A stretch of DNA of 64,000 bases from the NCBI RefSeq assembly GCF_024679245.1, contig NC_090177.1, forward strand, positions 1 through 64,000, read 5' to 3'. Below are positions 23,987 to 35,957 of this stretch, in pieces; the stretch's first letter is position 1, and each line of letters begins with the position of its first letter. The translations under genes and the position numbers were made by a program. The notes below the pieces were generated by a model. The model worked only from the letters and a program-made list of their open reading frames with translations. It had not been told where the DNA came from and did not search any database. The DNA is from Pseudorasbora parva. Taxonomy: Eukaryota; Chordata; Actinopteri; Cypriniformes; Gobionidae.

Positions 23987-24758
23987 ACCTGTCACACCAT
24001 AAAACCCTGAACTTCTGGGACCTTTCCTTACTAAATGCACCATTTCCTATCAAGCCACACATCGCGGCCTAAGGGGGCGCTAGAGTCTCACACGGGGTCA
24101 CGTTCAATAGGCCCTATCCTCACCCTTCTTTGACGCGAATATCAACACTATAGCCCAACTCAACACAGAGATATAGTCCATCTAAGTTGACACCTCGATA
24201 ATCACCCTTTCAATCATTTAATCACCTTTTACGTAGACTTCAAATTCCCTGACCTGTTACATAGACTTCAAATTCCCTGACCTTTTACCACATACCAAAA
24301 TACTCCACCTATGGGAGGATTGCAATGCTGGATCAGGATTATCGGGCTTCGGCTTGGTTCGCTGGTCCAGAGCAAGTTCAGATTGGAAACTTTGCAATTC
24401 CTAAAAACCAGGAAAGGAAACAAGAACAATCACTTTCATCAGTAAAACTTACCCATCAGACTAACCAAACCGAAAAGAACGGATTATAACAAACTTTATG
24501 TTTCCATCAATTATGAACACTGGGGTAAAGACAGAAGTTTCTTAAAATAACAAAACCAAAAGATAAAATAAGCTACTCACCTTGCCCATAAGCCAAAAAA
24601 GGCATTGCTCCTAGACGGGAGCCAATCACAGGCGACACAGTATAGTCTGACATGCGTCGGCCAGTGCCCCTCCTCACTCTCCCTACTTCAAACCTTTCCA
24701 GACGAGTTCTGGCTTGGGGGGGGAGATGTTGTAATTTTCCCTAAACTAACCCTAATCC
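23987..24758. repeat. S module copy 6, partial, with micro-inversion
   Basis: Begins abruptly at ACCTGTCACACC (equivalent to about 2976) after a short telomere remnant and runs to GAGATGTTGTAATTTTCC and a degraded CCCTAAACTAACCC. Positions 24498-24526 are the exact reverse complement of the same segment in the other copies. Confidence 0.85.
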
Positions 24759-27700
24759 GCCCCCCCAAGTCAAACACAAGCCCCACCCCCCAAGTCAAAC
24801 ACAAGCCCCACCCCCCAAAGTCAAACACAAGTCCCACCCACCCAAGTACTAAGTCCCACCCACGTCCCACCCAAGTCAAACACAAGTCCCACCCGCCCAA
24901 GTCAAACACAAGTCCCACCCGCCCAAGTCAAACACAAGTCCCACCCGCCCAAGTCAAACACAAGTCCCACCCGCCCAAGTCAAACACAAGTCCCACCCGC
25001 CCAAGTCAAACACAAGTCCCACCCGCCCAAGTCAAACACAAGTCCCACCCGCCCAAGTCAAACAAGTCCCACCCACATCCCACGTCAAACACAAGTCCCA
25101 CCCACGTCCCGCCCAAGTCAAACACAAGTCCCACCCACGTCCCGCCCAAGTCAAACACAAGTCCCATCCGCCCAAGTCAAACACAAGTCCCACCCGCCCA
25201 AGTCAAACACAAGTCCCACCCGCCCAAGTCAAACACAAGTCCCACCCGCCCAAGTCAAACACAAGTCCCACCCGCCCAAGTCAAACACAAGTCCCACCCA
25301 CATCCCACGTCAAACACAAGTCCCACCCACGTCCCGCCCAAGTCAAACACAAGTCCCACCCGCCCAAGTCAAACACAAGTCCCACCCACATCCCACGTCA
25401 AACACAAGTCCCACCCACGTCCCACGTCAAACACAAGTCCCACCCACGTCCCGCCCAAGTCAAACACAAGTCCCACCCGCCCAAGTCAAACACAAATCCC
25501 ACCCACCCAAGTCAAACAAGTCCCACCCACCCAAGTCAAACAAGTCCCACCCACCCAAGCCAAACACAAGCCAAACACAAGCCAAACACAAGTCAAACAC
25601 AAGTCCCAGCCACCCAAGTCAAACACAAGTCCCAGCCACCCAAGTCAAACACAAGTCCCAGCCACCCAAGTCAAACACAAGTCCCAGCCACCCAAGTCAA
25701 ACACAAGTCCCAGCCACCCAAGTCAAACACAAGTCCCGGCCACCCAAGTCAAACACAAGTCCCGGCCACCCAAGTCAAACACAAGTCCCGGCCACCCAAG
25801 TCAAACACAAGTCCCGGCCACCCAAGTCAAACAAGTCCCACCCACCCAAGTCAAACACAAGTCCCACCCCCCAAAGTCAAACACAAGTCCCACCCACCCA
25901 AGTACTAAGTCCCACCCACGTCCCACCCAAGTCAAACACAAGTCCCACCCACCCAAGTCAAAAACAAATCCCACCCACGTCCCACCCAAGTCAAACACAA
26001 GTCCCACCCACGTCCCACCCAAGTCAAACAAAAGTCCCACCAGCCCAAGTCAAACACAAGTCCCACCCGCCCAAGTCAAACACAAGTCCCACCCACCCAA
26101 GTCAAAAACAAATCCCACCCACGTCCCACCCAAGTCAAACACAAGTCCCACCCACGTCCCACCCAAGTCAAACACAAGTCCCACCCACGTCCCACGTCAA
26201 ACACAAGTCCCACCCACGTCCCGCCCAAGTCAAACACAAGTCCCACCCACGTCCCGCCCAAGTCAAACACAAGTCCCACCCACGTCCCGCCCAAGTCAAA
26301 CACAAGTCCCACCCACGTCCCGCCCAAGTCAAACACAAGTCCCACCCACGTCCCGCCCAAGTCAAACACAAGTCCCACCCACGTCCCGCCCAAGTCAAAC
26401 ACAAGTCCCACCCACGTCCCGCCCAAGTCAAACACAAGTCCCACCCACGTCCCGCCCAAGTCAAACACAAGTCCCACCCACGTCCCGCCAAAGTCAAACA
26501 CAAGTCCCACCCACGTCCCACCCAAGTCAAACACAAGTCCCACCCACGTCCCACCCAAGTCAAACACAAGTCCCACCCGCCCAAGTCAAACACAAGTCCC
26601 ACCCACATCCCACGTCAAACACAAGTCCCACCCACATCCCACGTCAAACACAAGTCCCACCCACGTCCCGCCCAAGTCAAACACAAGTCCCACCCGCCCA
26701 AGTCAAACACAAGTCCCACCCGCCCAAGTCAAACACAAGTCCCACCCACATCCCACGTCAAACACAAGTCCCACCCACGTCCCACGTCAAACACAAGTCC
26801 CACCCACGTCCCGCCCAAGTCAAACACAAGTCCCACCCGCCCAAGTCAAACACAAGTCCCACCCGCCCAAGTCAAACACAAATCCCACCCACCCAAGCCA
26901 AACACAAGCCAAACACAAGCCAAACACAAGTCCCACCCACATCCCACGTCAAACACAAGTCCCACCCACGTCCCACGTCAAACACAAGTCCCACCCACGT
27001 CCCGCCCAAGTCAAACACAAGTCCCACCCGCCCAAGTCAAACACAAGTCCCACCCACCCAAGTCAAACAAGTCCCACCCACCCAAGCCAAACACAAGCCA
27101 AACACAAGCCAAACACAAGTCAAACACAAGTCCCAGCCACCCAAGTCAAACACAAGTCCCGGCCACCCAAGTCAAACACAAGTCCCGGCCACCCAAGTCA
27201 AACACAAGTCCCGGCCACCCAAGTCAAACACAAGTCCCGGCCACCCAAGTCAAACACAAGTCCCGGCCACCCAAGTCAAACAAGTCCCACCCACCCAAGT
27301 CAAACAAGTCCCACCCACCCAAGTCAAACAAGTCCCAGCCACCCAAGTCAAACACAAGTCCCGGCCACCCAAGTCAAACACAAGTCCCGGCCACCCAAGT
27401 CAAACACAAGTCCCGGCCACCCAAGTCAAACACAAGTCCCGGCCACCCAAGTCAAACACAAGTCCCGGCCACCCAAGTCAAACACAAGTCCCGGCCACCC
27501 AAGTCAAACACAAGTCCCGGCCACCCAAGTCAAACACAAGTCCCGGCCACCCAAGTCAAACACAAGTCCCGGCCACCCAAGTCAAACAAGTCCCACCCAC
27601 CCAAGTCAAACAAGTCCCACCCACCCAAGTCAAACAAGTCCCACCCACCCAAGTCAAACAAGTCCCACCCACCCAAGTCAAACAAGTCCCACCCACCCAA

Positions 27701-28003
27701 GTCAAACAAGTCCCACCCACCCAAGTCAAACAAGTCCCACCCACCCAAGTCAAACAAGTCCCACCCACCCAAGCCAAACACAAGTCAAACACAAGTCCCA
27801 CCCACCCAAGTCCAACCCACCCAAGTCAAACACAAGTCCCACCCACCCAAGTCAAACACAAGTCCCAGCCACCCAAGTCAAACACAAGTCCCAGCCACCC
27901 AAGTCAAACAAGTCCCAGCCACCCAAGTCAAACAAGTACCACCCATCCAAGTCAAACACAAGTCCCACCCACCCAAGTCCCACCCAAGCCAAACACAAGT
28001 CAA
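24759..28003 (+). repeat. C/A-rich minisatellite, 24-, 26- and 33-bp units
   Basis: Built from CCCAAGTCAAACACAAGT followed by CCCACC or CCGGCC variants. The main periods are 26 bp, 24 bp (shorter CAAACAAG form) and 33 bp (extra CACGTCCCG). Blocks of like variants succeed one another, for example the 33-bp run at 26210-26480 and the GGCCAC run at 25730-25830 and 27140-27590. The plus strand is almost free of G, and its repeat core contains no stop triplets, so a 1133-codon frame (24605-28006) stays open by chance. It is not a gene. Confidence 0.93.
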
Positions 28004-28292
28004 TAGGTGTGTTCGACATCGGCTGCGGCTGGATGCATGCGATCGGCGAGAGGAGCAGAGTGCAGGCGGGGAGGAGCTGCAAACGGAGACGTGAAGTCAG
28101 ACACTTTCTGCTTCCCGTGGTGACGCTTGAGCTGTGTTTGCAAACTTTATCACAGCTGAAGTTAAATAAATGCAATATTTCTCAAATACACAGATGTTTC
28201 AAATGATATTTTCATCCAATACTTTATATACTGCTTAATAAAGCGTCTGTTTGATCGGTCTGCGCATCGCTAGGTGAAGTCGAACAAGCCTA
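28004..28292. mobile_element. 289-bp MITE inserted in the minisatellite
   Basis: A non-repetitive island with imperfect terminal inverted repeats: TAGGTGTGTTCGAC at the left, and GTCGAACAAGCCTA at the right, which reads TAGGCTTGTTCGAC on the other strand. Minisatellite resumes on both sides. Target duplication may be TA or AA and cannot be settled. No transposase frame; non-autonomous. The superfamily is uncertain. Confidence 0.65.
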
Positions 28293-29773
28293 AACACACG
28301 TCCCACCCAAGCCAAACACAAGTCCCACCCGCCCAAGCCAAACACAAGTCCCACCCGCCCAAGCCAAACACAAGTCCCACCCGCCCAAGTCAAAAACAAG
28401 TCCCACCTGCCCAAGTCAAACAAGTCCCACCCACCCAAGTACTAATTCCCACCCAAGTCAAGCACAAGTCCCACCCATCCAAGTCAAACACAAGTTCCAC
28501 CCACCCAAGTCAAACACAAGTCCCACCCACCCAAGTCAAACAAGTCCCACCCACCCAAGTCAAACACAAGTCCCACCCACCCAAGTCAAACACAAGTCCC
28601 ACCCACCCAAGTCCCACCCAAGTCAAACAAGTCCCACCCAAGTCAAACGAGTCCCACCCAAGTCCAACCCACCCAAGTCCCAACCAAGCCAAACAAGTCA
28701 AACACAAGTCCCACCCACCCAAGTCCCACCCAAGCCAAACACAATTCCCACCCAAGTCAAACACAAGTCCACCCAAGCCAAACAAGTCAAACACAAGTCC
28801 CACCCACCCAAGTCCCACCCAAGCCAAACACAATTCCCACCCAAGTCAAACACAAGTCCCACCCACCCAAGTCAAACACAAGTCCCACCCACCCAAGTAC
28901 TAAGTCCCACCCAAGTCAAACACAAGTCCCACCCACCCAAGTCAAACACAAGTCCCACCCACCCAAGTCAAACACAAGTCCCACCCACCCAAGTCAAACA
29001 CAAGTCCCACCCACCCAAGTCCCACCCAAGTCAAACAAGTCCCACCCAAGTCCAACCCACCCAAGTCCCAACCAAGCCAAACAAGTCAAACACAAGTCCC
29101 ACCCACCCAAGCCAAACACAAGTCCCACCCACCCAAGTCCCACCCAAGCCCCACCCAAGCCAAGCAAGTCAAACACAAGTCCCACCCGCCCAAGCCAAAC
29201 AAGTCAAACACAAGACCCACCCAAGCCAAACACAATTCCCACCCAAGTCAAACACAAGTCCCACCCAAGCCAAGCAAGTCAAACACAATTCCCACCCAAG
29301 CCAAACAAGTCAAACACAAGACCCACCCAAGCCAAACACAAGTCCCACCCAAGTCAAACACAAGTCCCACCCAAGTCAAACACAAGTCCCACCCACCCAA
29401 GTCCCACCCAAGCCAAGCAAGTCAAACAAGTCCCACCCAAGCCAAACACAAGTCCCACCCAAGCCAAACACAAGTCCCACCTACCCAAGTCAAACAAGTC
29501 CCACCCAAGTCAAACACAAGTCCCACCCAAGTCAAACACAAGTCCCACCCACCCAAGTCCCACCCAAGTCAAACAAAATTCCCACCCACCCAAGTCAAAC
29601 AAAATTCCCACCCACCCAAGTCCAACAAAAGTCCCACCCACCCAAGTCCCACCCAAGCCAAACCCACCCAAGTCAAACACACTTCCCACCCAAGCCGAAC
29701 ACAAGTCCCACCCAAGCCAAACACAAGTCAAACAAGTCCCACCCAAGCCAAACAAGTCCCACCCACCCAAGTC
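28293..29773 (+). repeat. C/A-rich minisatellite, second segment
   Basis: Continuation of the array with more variable units, including many shortened CCCACCCAAGCCAAACA forms. Frames up to 209 codons are repeat translations. The minus strand carries closely spaced GGGTGGG pairs that could form G-quadruplexes. Confidence 0.9.
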
Positions 29774-29852
29774 CAATCAATCAATCAACTTTATTTATAT
29801 AGCGCTTTTACAATCACGATTGTGTCAAAGCAGCTTCACAGTGTCAAACAGT
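29774..29852 (+). mobile_element. Fragment of a dispersed teleost retroposon tail
   Basis: Contains AATCAATCAATCAACTTT, ATTTATATAGCGCTTTTACA and GTGTCAAAGCAGCTTCACAG. I recognise this string as a very common dispersed sequence in teleost, especially cyprinid, genomes. Its parent family (SINE or LINE 3' end) I cannot name with certainty. It interrupts the minisatellite without visible target duplication. Confidence 0.6.
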
Positions 29853-30533
29853 GTCCAACAAAAGTCCCACCCACCCAAGTCCAACAAAAGTCCCACCCAC
29901 CCAAGTCCCACCCAAGCCAAACAAGTCAAACACAATTCCCACCCAAGTCAAACACAAGTCCCACCCATCCAAGTCCCACCCAAGTCAAACACAATTCCCA
30001 CCCAAGCCAAACACAAGTCCCACCTACCCAAGTCAAACAAGTCCCACCCAAGTCAAACACAAGTCCCACCCGCCCAAGCCAAACAAGTCAAACAAGACCC
30101 ACCCAAGCCAAACACAATTCCCACCCAAGTCAAACACAAGTCCCACCCAAGCCAAGCAAGTCAAACACAATTCCCACCCAAGCCAAACAAGTCCAACAAA
30201 AGTCCCACCCGCCCAAGTCCAACAAAAGTCCCACCCACCCAAGTCCAACAAAAGTCCCACCCGCCCAAGTCCAACAAAAGTCCCACCCGCCCAAGTCCAA
30301 CAAGTCCCACCCACCCAAGTCCCACCCAAGCCAAACCCACCCAAGCCAAACCCACCCCCCACCCAAGCCGAACACAAGTCCCACCCAAGCCAAACACAAG
30401 TCAAACAAGTCCCACCCAAGCCAAACAAGTGCCACCCACCCAAGCCAAACACAATTCCCACCCAAGCCAAACAAGTCAAACACAATTCCCACCCAAGCCA
30501 AACAAGTCCCACCCACCTAAGTCAAACACAAGA
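29853..30533 (+). repeat. C/A-rich minisatellite, third segment
   Basis: Last segment of the array, rich in CCAACAAAAGTCCCACCC variants, ending near ACACAAGATTAGGTGTGG. All three plus frames stay open through it (228-285 codons) for the same reason as above. Confidence 0.9.
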
Positions 30534-30760
30534 TTAGGTGTGGCCGAATTAGTATATGCACGAAGTCTCCGCCCCCTAGGACCAAAGGGGGCGCAGTTAC
30601 AGCAGGGGGTGCAAAACAATATTTCAAAAATGGGAGGCGCTAGAGGGATTGGACCACGACCAATCGACAGGGCGTAGCCTAATTATTATAAGGGTGAGGT
30701 TTCTGCCCCCTAGGAACAAAGGGGGCGGAGTACTTTTCGTTTTTATCCCTATTACCCTAA
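30534..30760. repeat. Short segment with two G/C palindromes
   Basis: CGCCCCC ... GGGGGCG (about 30571-30594) and GCCCCC ... GGGGGC (about 30705-30727) are near-identical hairpins about 134 bp apart, each spaced by TAGGA(C/A)CAAA. This suggests the two termini of a small foldback element or a local duplication. No coding potential. Confidence 0.45.
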
Positions 30761-31984
30761 CCCAAACAAGAGGACACAAGGGCATAAATACAAAAAGGTG
30801 CACAGACACACAAACACAAGTAGATAGTAGTTGCATAAATGTATAGAAAAGAGCCTTATTGCAAATTGAAATAAAGCACTTTAAAACCATTTTGAGAAGC
30901 ACCATGTAACCGTCCCTAAAGCTTTAGTACACACATTGATAAATATTGGAGCAGAAGTGGCTTTGGATAGGCATCGGCAGATTAATGACTACACCCTGTT
31001 CTGCTGTTATAGTAGAATAACTCCCATTGGTTAACCAGAGGCGGCATTGAAGGATGGCCAAACTCTCCACCATAAAGCTGGTGGCGAACATTGCTCAACA
31101 AGTAAAGAAACAATTTGCACATATGAGTTAAATCTGCTGACCACTAAAGTTCTTCACATTTCCAGAAGGTCAAAGCAAATAAATTAAGTTCTCAATTAAC
31201 ACAACTGGCCATTTTAATCCAGGAATTAATTTTCTGCATTTCTTTGTTTATGTTACATTTATAAATATTTAAACAGACAAAGTAAAACATCAGATACAAA
31301 TACAAATGGGCAAAAAGCCATAGAAACTAACAAAGCAGAAATAAAAAAAGGCATTAAAAACAAAAATACATACAAAAGGCAGTCAGAGAGAAAAATGTGC
31401 ATTAAAAAAAACAGCAGCATAAGGACAGAACTCGTTCATAAGTTTAAAAATAAATAAATTGTGAAACGCCACAAAATACAGCAGAGATCAGGAAGTTCAT
31501 ACAGTATCTTAAAGCAAAGGGTTACCAGTAAACATAGGAAGGGGCTTTAATATAGTAAAGTCAATGGAGACAGGATCATAAGAACACTTTAAAATAGCAT
31601 ATTTTCTAACAAATAAAAGGACATTAAATTAAAGTGTAAAACATGTATTGAATATGGGAAAAAAAATATTGGCAGACAAAAAGTGCTAGAAATGAAAAAA
31701 ACAAATAAATGCAGAAAATACGAAAACAACAAAGTCAAACAAGTCTTAAATGGATACCAGAGGTGAAGACAAACACAAAGAAACCCTTTCATAGGGATGG
31801 TGTTCAGACACATTAATCAGTGCAGTCAAAGATTTGTTTAAAGCTGTATGGGAAGATTTTACACAATTTGCCAAAATAGCTTATAATTTATCTTTTTGAG
31901 AACTAACTGTGTCATTAATACCTCTCCCTCACGTCATTCCAAACACACAAGTTAAATAAATCTCAGGCAAAAAAATGCACAAAG
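30761..31984. other. AT-rich region without recognisable gene
   Basis: Low-GC sequence with A-rich runs and short open frames (up to 74 codons) that show no motif. Nothing identifiable on either strand. Confidence 0.5.
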
Positions 31985-32328
31985 TGTAACGGATATCCAC
32001 TGGAGGAGAGTTGCAGAACCCTAGTCCAGTCTAATTTTAAATATGAACAGAAACAAAACAAACAAGACCGAGAAATTGAACCATGAACAGATACTCACCA
32101 ACAGCAGGTCACCTCTAACAACACTAGACCAGGGCTTAAAGAGGGCTTAAATACACAAGGACTAATGACTAAACCAGACACACCTGTGAACAATGAACAA
32201 AACAATGAACCAATGAGAATGCAGAGCACAAGAGATAGGGAAGCACATGACATGATCACATGAGGGCATGGGAACCACATGACAAACCAGGAAACATGAC
32301 GGAGATCAATTTCAAAATAAAAGACACA
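31985..32328 (-). mobile_element. Solo LTR, 344 bp, with 5-bp target duplication
   Basis: Starts TGTAACGG and ends GACACA on the plus strand (TG...CA ends), flanked on both sides by CAAAG. Read on the minus strand it carries an ATTGG (inverted CCAAT) box and a TATTTAAG TATA-like box (about 32145-32152), followed by a region ending ATCCGTTACA, so it is probably oriented on the minus strand. No primer-binding site, polypurine tract or coding sequence adjoins it, so this is a solo LTR left by recombination. Gypsy-type origin is likely but not shown. Confidence 0.65.
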
Positions 32329-32381
32329 CAAAGGCACAGAGGCAGAATTAAATTATAAAATTACATACAAAAGTCAGAGTC

Positions 32382-32903
<522 letters not shown>

Positions 32904-32974
32904 GGGGTGTGGCGATATACCGGTATTGACGATAACCGTGATATTCAAAGCACCAAATATGGACATCATGTTAA
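32904..32974 (+). repeat. First unit of 74-bp satellite, left of insertion
   Basis: One nearly complete unit (GGCGATATACCGGTATTGAC ... GGACATCATG) ending in TTAA, cut off from the rest of the array by the TTAA element that follows. Confidence 0.85.
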
Positions 32975-34207
32975 AGCGGCGGTGAAATGCTGTTTCCTGC
33001 ACACTGAGCTTTCCACTGTTAAAGACTTGGATTCCTATCCTAAACATAGACAAAGTTTCAAACACTAATGTTGGACGTTTGATGGAGTATTTCTGTGTCA
33101 AAAATACTCCTTCCGGTTTCTCACAAGTTTCGGAGAGTTTTTTTCGAGTATGGGTCGGCTTGACGTTAATAGAGCGGAAGGTCCTTGTATGGGCCGTACG
33201 GGCTCTTCTCCCGGTAGGGTGCGCGCGCGTGACTAGAGCGAGAGAGGAAACGCACGCCCATACACACTCTCAGCTGCAGATCCAGTCGTCCGTGAACACT
33301 TCTGTCGTTATAGTCCGCGCCGCGCTCCACTTTATTCCTCTGGGTGACGTCGATCGACTTCAGCGCTTCAGCACAGCATTCTGGGAAGGCAGCGCTGCAT
33401 TTGAACCGATTTGAACGCAGAAATGACGGGAAGCTTCAAAGCATCGCTTCAGTCACGTCTCAAAGTGGATTTCAACGCCACTGCTGTCACAGGACTTCAA
33501 CAAATCATACCAAAGAAGTGTGTTTTTGACGGAGCGGTCCCAGCGATAAAGGTTCGGTCCTGCTTTGGAAGGAGCCGGTGAGTTAAACTGCTTCAGATGT
33601 CTGTGCTGTCGGCTATCGTCGAGTGAGTAAACATCAGTAAATGACACGATCGCGTGCTTCCTCAGTCAAATGCGCTAACGGACTCCATTGCTGTTCTCTG
33701 TATAACGTTACACTAGTCTGACTCTGACGTGCAAAACCCGTGCAAAACCGTTTTGCTTGCTACTGCTAAGGTTTAGTCGCATACAATAGTCCATAAACCG
33801 AGTCATGTCCTCATAAACTGCGAGTAAACACACACAAATGTTGACAGGCCACTAAATACAGTCCATACCACAGAGACGGACGTCCTGCTGCTGCTGCTTC
33901 TCCTGTTCAGTTTATTTCTGCCTCAGATTTGATTGTGGATCATTATCTGTATTAGCTGAGATAGCCATTGGGTTTCTCCACGCTTGAGGACGTCACCGCT
34001 TCGTAAGCGATCGTCATTCTTTAGCTCCGCCCACATGATACGCCTCCAGGCGCTCGTTTTTTTCCGGAAAGACTCGGTACAGCCCATATTTCTTTTATAA
34101 ATATGATAAAACTAAAGATTTTTCAGAGATATGAAGGATGCAATACTACTCTATAGGTACTCAAGATTGACATGAGATTGACTGAACCTGAGTATTTCAC
34201 CGCCCCT
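32975..34207. mobile_element. PiggyBac-type non-autonomous element, TTAA target
   Basis: Flanked by TTAA on both sides (32971-32974 and 34208-34211). Terminal inverted repeats are AGCGGCGGTGAAATGCTG at the left and, on the reverse strand, AGGGGCGGTGAAATACTC at the right, differing at about 3 of 18 positions. The left end (TGTTTCCTGCACACTGAGC and on) resembles a family I know as common in zebrafish and relatives. The interior holds short frames (111, 64 and 61 codons) but no transposase catalytic motif, so it is non-autonomous. A GTGAGT splice-donor-like site near 33578 may be the relic of a parent gene. It splits one unit of the 74-bp satellite, so it is younger than the array. Confidence 0.75.
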
Positions 34208-35957
34208 TTAATTTAGGGAGTGGCGATATACCGGCATTGATGATAACCGTGATATTCAAAGCACCAAATATGGACATCGTGTTAATTTAGGGAGTGGCAA
34301 TATACCGATATTGACGATAACCGTGATATTCAAAGCACGAAATATGGACATCGTGTTAATTTAGGGAGTGGCAATATACCGATATTGACGATAACCGTGA
34401 TATTCAAAGCACCAAATATGGACATCGTGTTAATTTAGGGTGTGTCGATATACCGGCATTGACGATAACCGTGATATTCAAAGCACGAAATATGGACATC
34501 GTGTTAATTTAGGGAGTGGCGATATACCGGCATTGACGATAACCGTGATATTCAAAGCACCAAATATGGACATCGTGTTAATTTAGGGTGTGTCGATATA
34601 CCGGCATTGACGATAACCGTGATATTCAAAGCACGAAATATGGACATCGTGTTAATTTAGGGAGTGGCAATATACCGATATTGACGATAACCGTGATATT
34701 CAAAGCACGAAATATGGACATCGTGTTAATTTAGGGAGTGGCAATATACCGATATTGACGATAACCGTGATATTCAAAGCACCAAATATGGACATCGTGT
34801 TAATTTAGGGTGTGTCGATATACTGGCATTGACGATAACCGTGATATTCAAAGCACCAAATATGGACATCGTGTTAATTTAGGGAGTGGCGATATACCGC
34901 TATTGGCAATAACCACGATATTCAAAGCACCAAATATGGACATCGTGTTAATTTAGGGAGTGGCGATATACCGGCATTGACGATAACCGTGATATTCAAA
35001 GCACCAAATATGGACATCGTGTTTATTTAGGGAGTGGCGATATACCGCTATTGGCAATAACCACGATATTCAAAGCACCAAATATGGACATCGTGTTAAT
35101 TTAGGGAGTGGCGATATACCGATATTGACGATAACCGTGATATTCAAAGCACCAAATATGGACATCGTGTTAATTTAGGGTGTGTCGATATACTGGCATT
35201 GACGATAACCGTGATATTCAAAGCACCAAATATGGACATCGTGTTAATTTAGGGAGTGGCGATATACCGCTATTGGCAATAACCACGATATTCAAAGCAC
35301 CAAATATGGACATCGTGTTAATTTAGGGAGTGGCGATATACCGGCATTGACGATAACCGTGATATTCAAAGCACCAAATATGGACATCGTGTTAATTTAG
35401 GGAGTGGCGATATACCGCTATTGGCAATAACCACGATATTCAAAGCACCAAATATGGACATCGTGTTAATTTAGGGAGTGGCGATATACCGATATTGACG
35501 ATAACCGTGATATTCAAAGCACCAAATATGGACACCGTGTTAATTTAGGGAGTGTCAATATACCGGTATGGGCAATAACCGTGATATTCAAAGCACCAAA
35601 TATGGACATCGTGTTCATTTAGGGAGTGTCAATATACCGGTATGGGCAATAACCGTGATATTCAAAGCACGAAATATGGACATTGTGTTAATTTAGGGAG
35701 TGGCGATATACCAGCATTGACGATAACCGTGATATTCAAAGCACGAAATATGGACATCGTGTTAATTTAGGGAGTGGCGATATACCGATATTGACGATAA
35801 CCGTGATATTCAAAGCACCAAATATGGACATCGTGTTAATTTAGGGAGTGGCGATATACCAGCATTGACGATAACCGTGATATTCAAAGCACGAAATATC
35901 AACATCGTGTTAATTTAGGGTGTGGCGATATACCGGTATTGGCAATAACAACGATAT
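34208..35957 (+). repeat. 74-bp satellite, about 23-24 units
   Basis: Units run TTAATTTAGGGAGTGGCGAT, ATACCGGCATTGACGATAAC, CGTGATATTCAAAGCACCAA, ATATGGACATCGTG. Landmarks at 34208, 34282 and 34356 fix the 74-bp period. Variant sites (GTGTCGATA versus GTGGCGATA; CGGCATTG, CGATATTG, CGCTATTGGC; CACCAAA versus CACGAAA) recur in patterns, suggesting multi-unit duplications. Each unit holds an imperfect dyad around CGGTATTG ... TAACCG. Non-coding. Confidence 0.93.

Noticed and set aside
24605..28006. 1133-codon plus-strand open frame rich in Pro, Ser, Thr and Lys
   Set aside because: It is translated minisatellite; all plus frames are open because the repeat words lack stop triplets, and it starts inside the S-module repeat.
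28274..30677. Open frames of 209-285 codons in the later minisatellite segments
   Set aside because: Same repeat translation; overlapping frames are open at once and there is no conserved domain.
33079..33414. 111-codon frame within the TTAA element
   Set aside because: No transposase or DNA-binding motif; it lies within a non-autonomous element and is likely chance in its GC-rich middle.
34208..35957. TTTAGGG in every 74-bp unit, as in plant telomeres
   Set aside because: It occurs once per unit and not in tandem; coincidence within TTAATTTAGGGAG.
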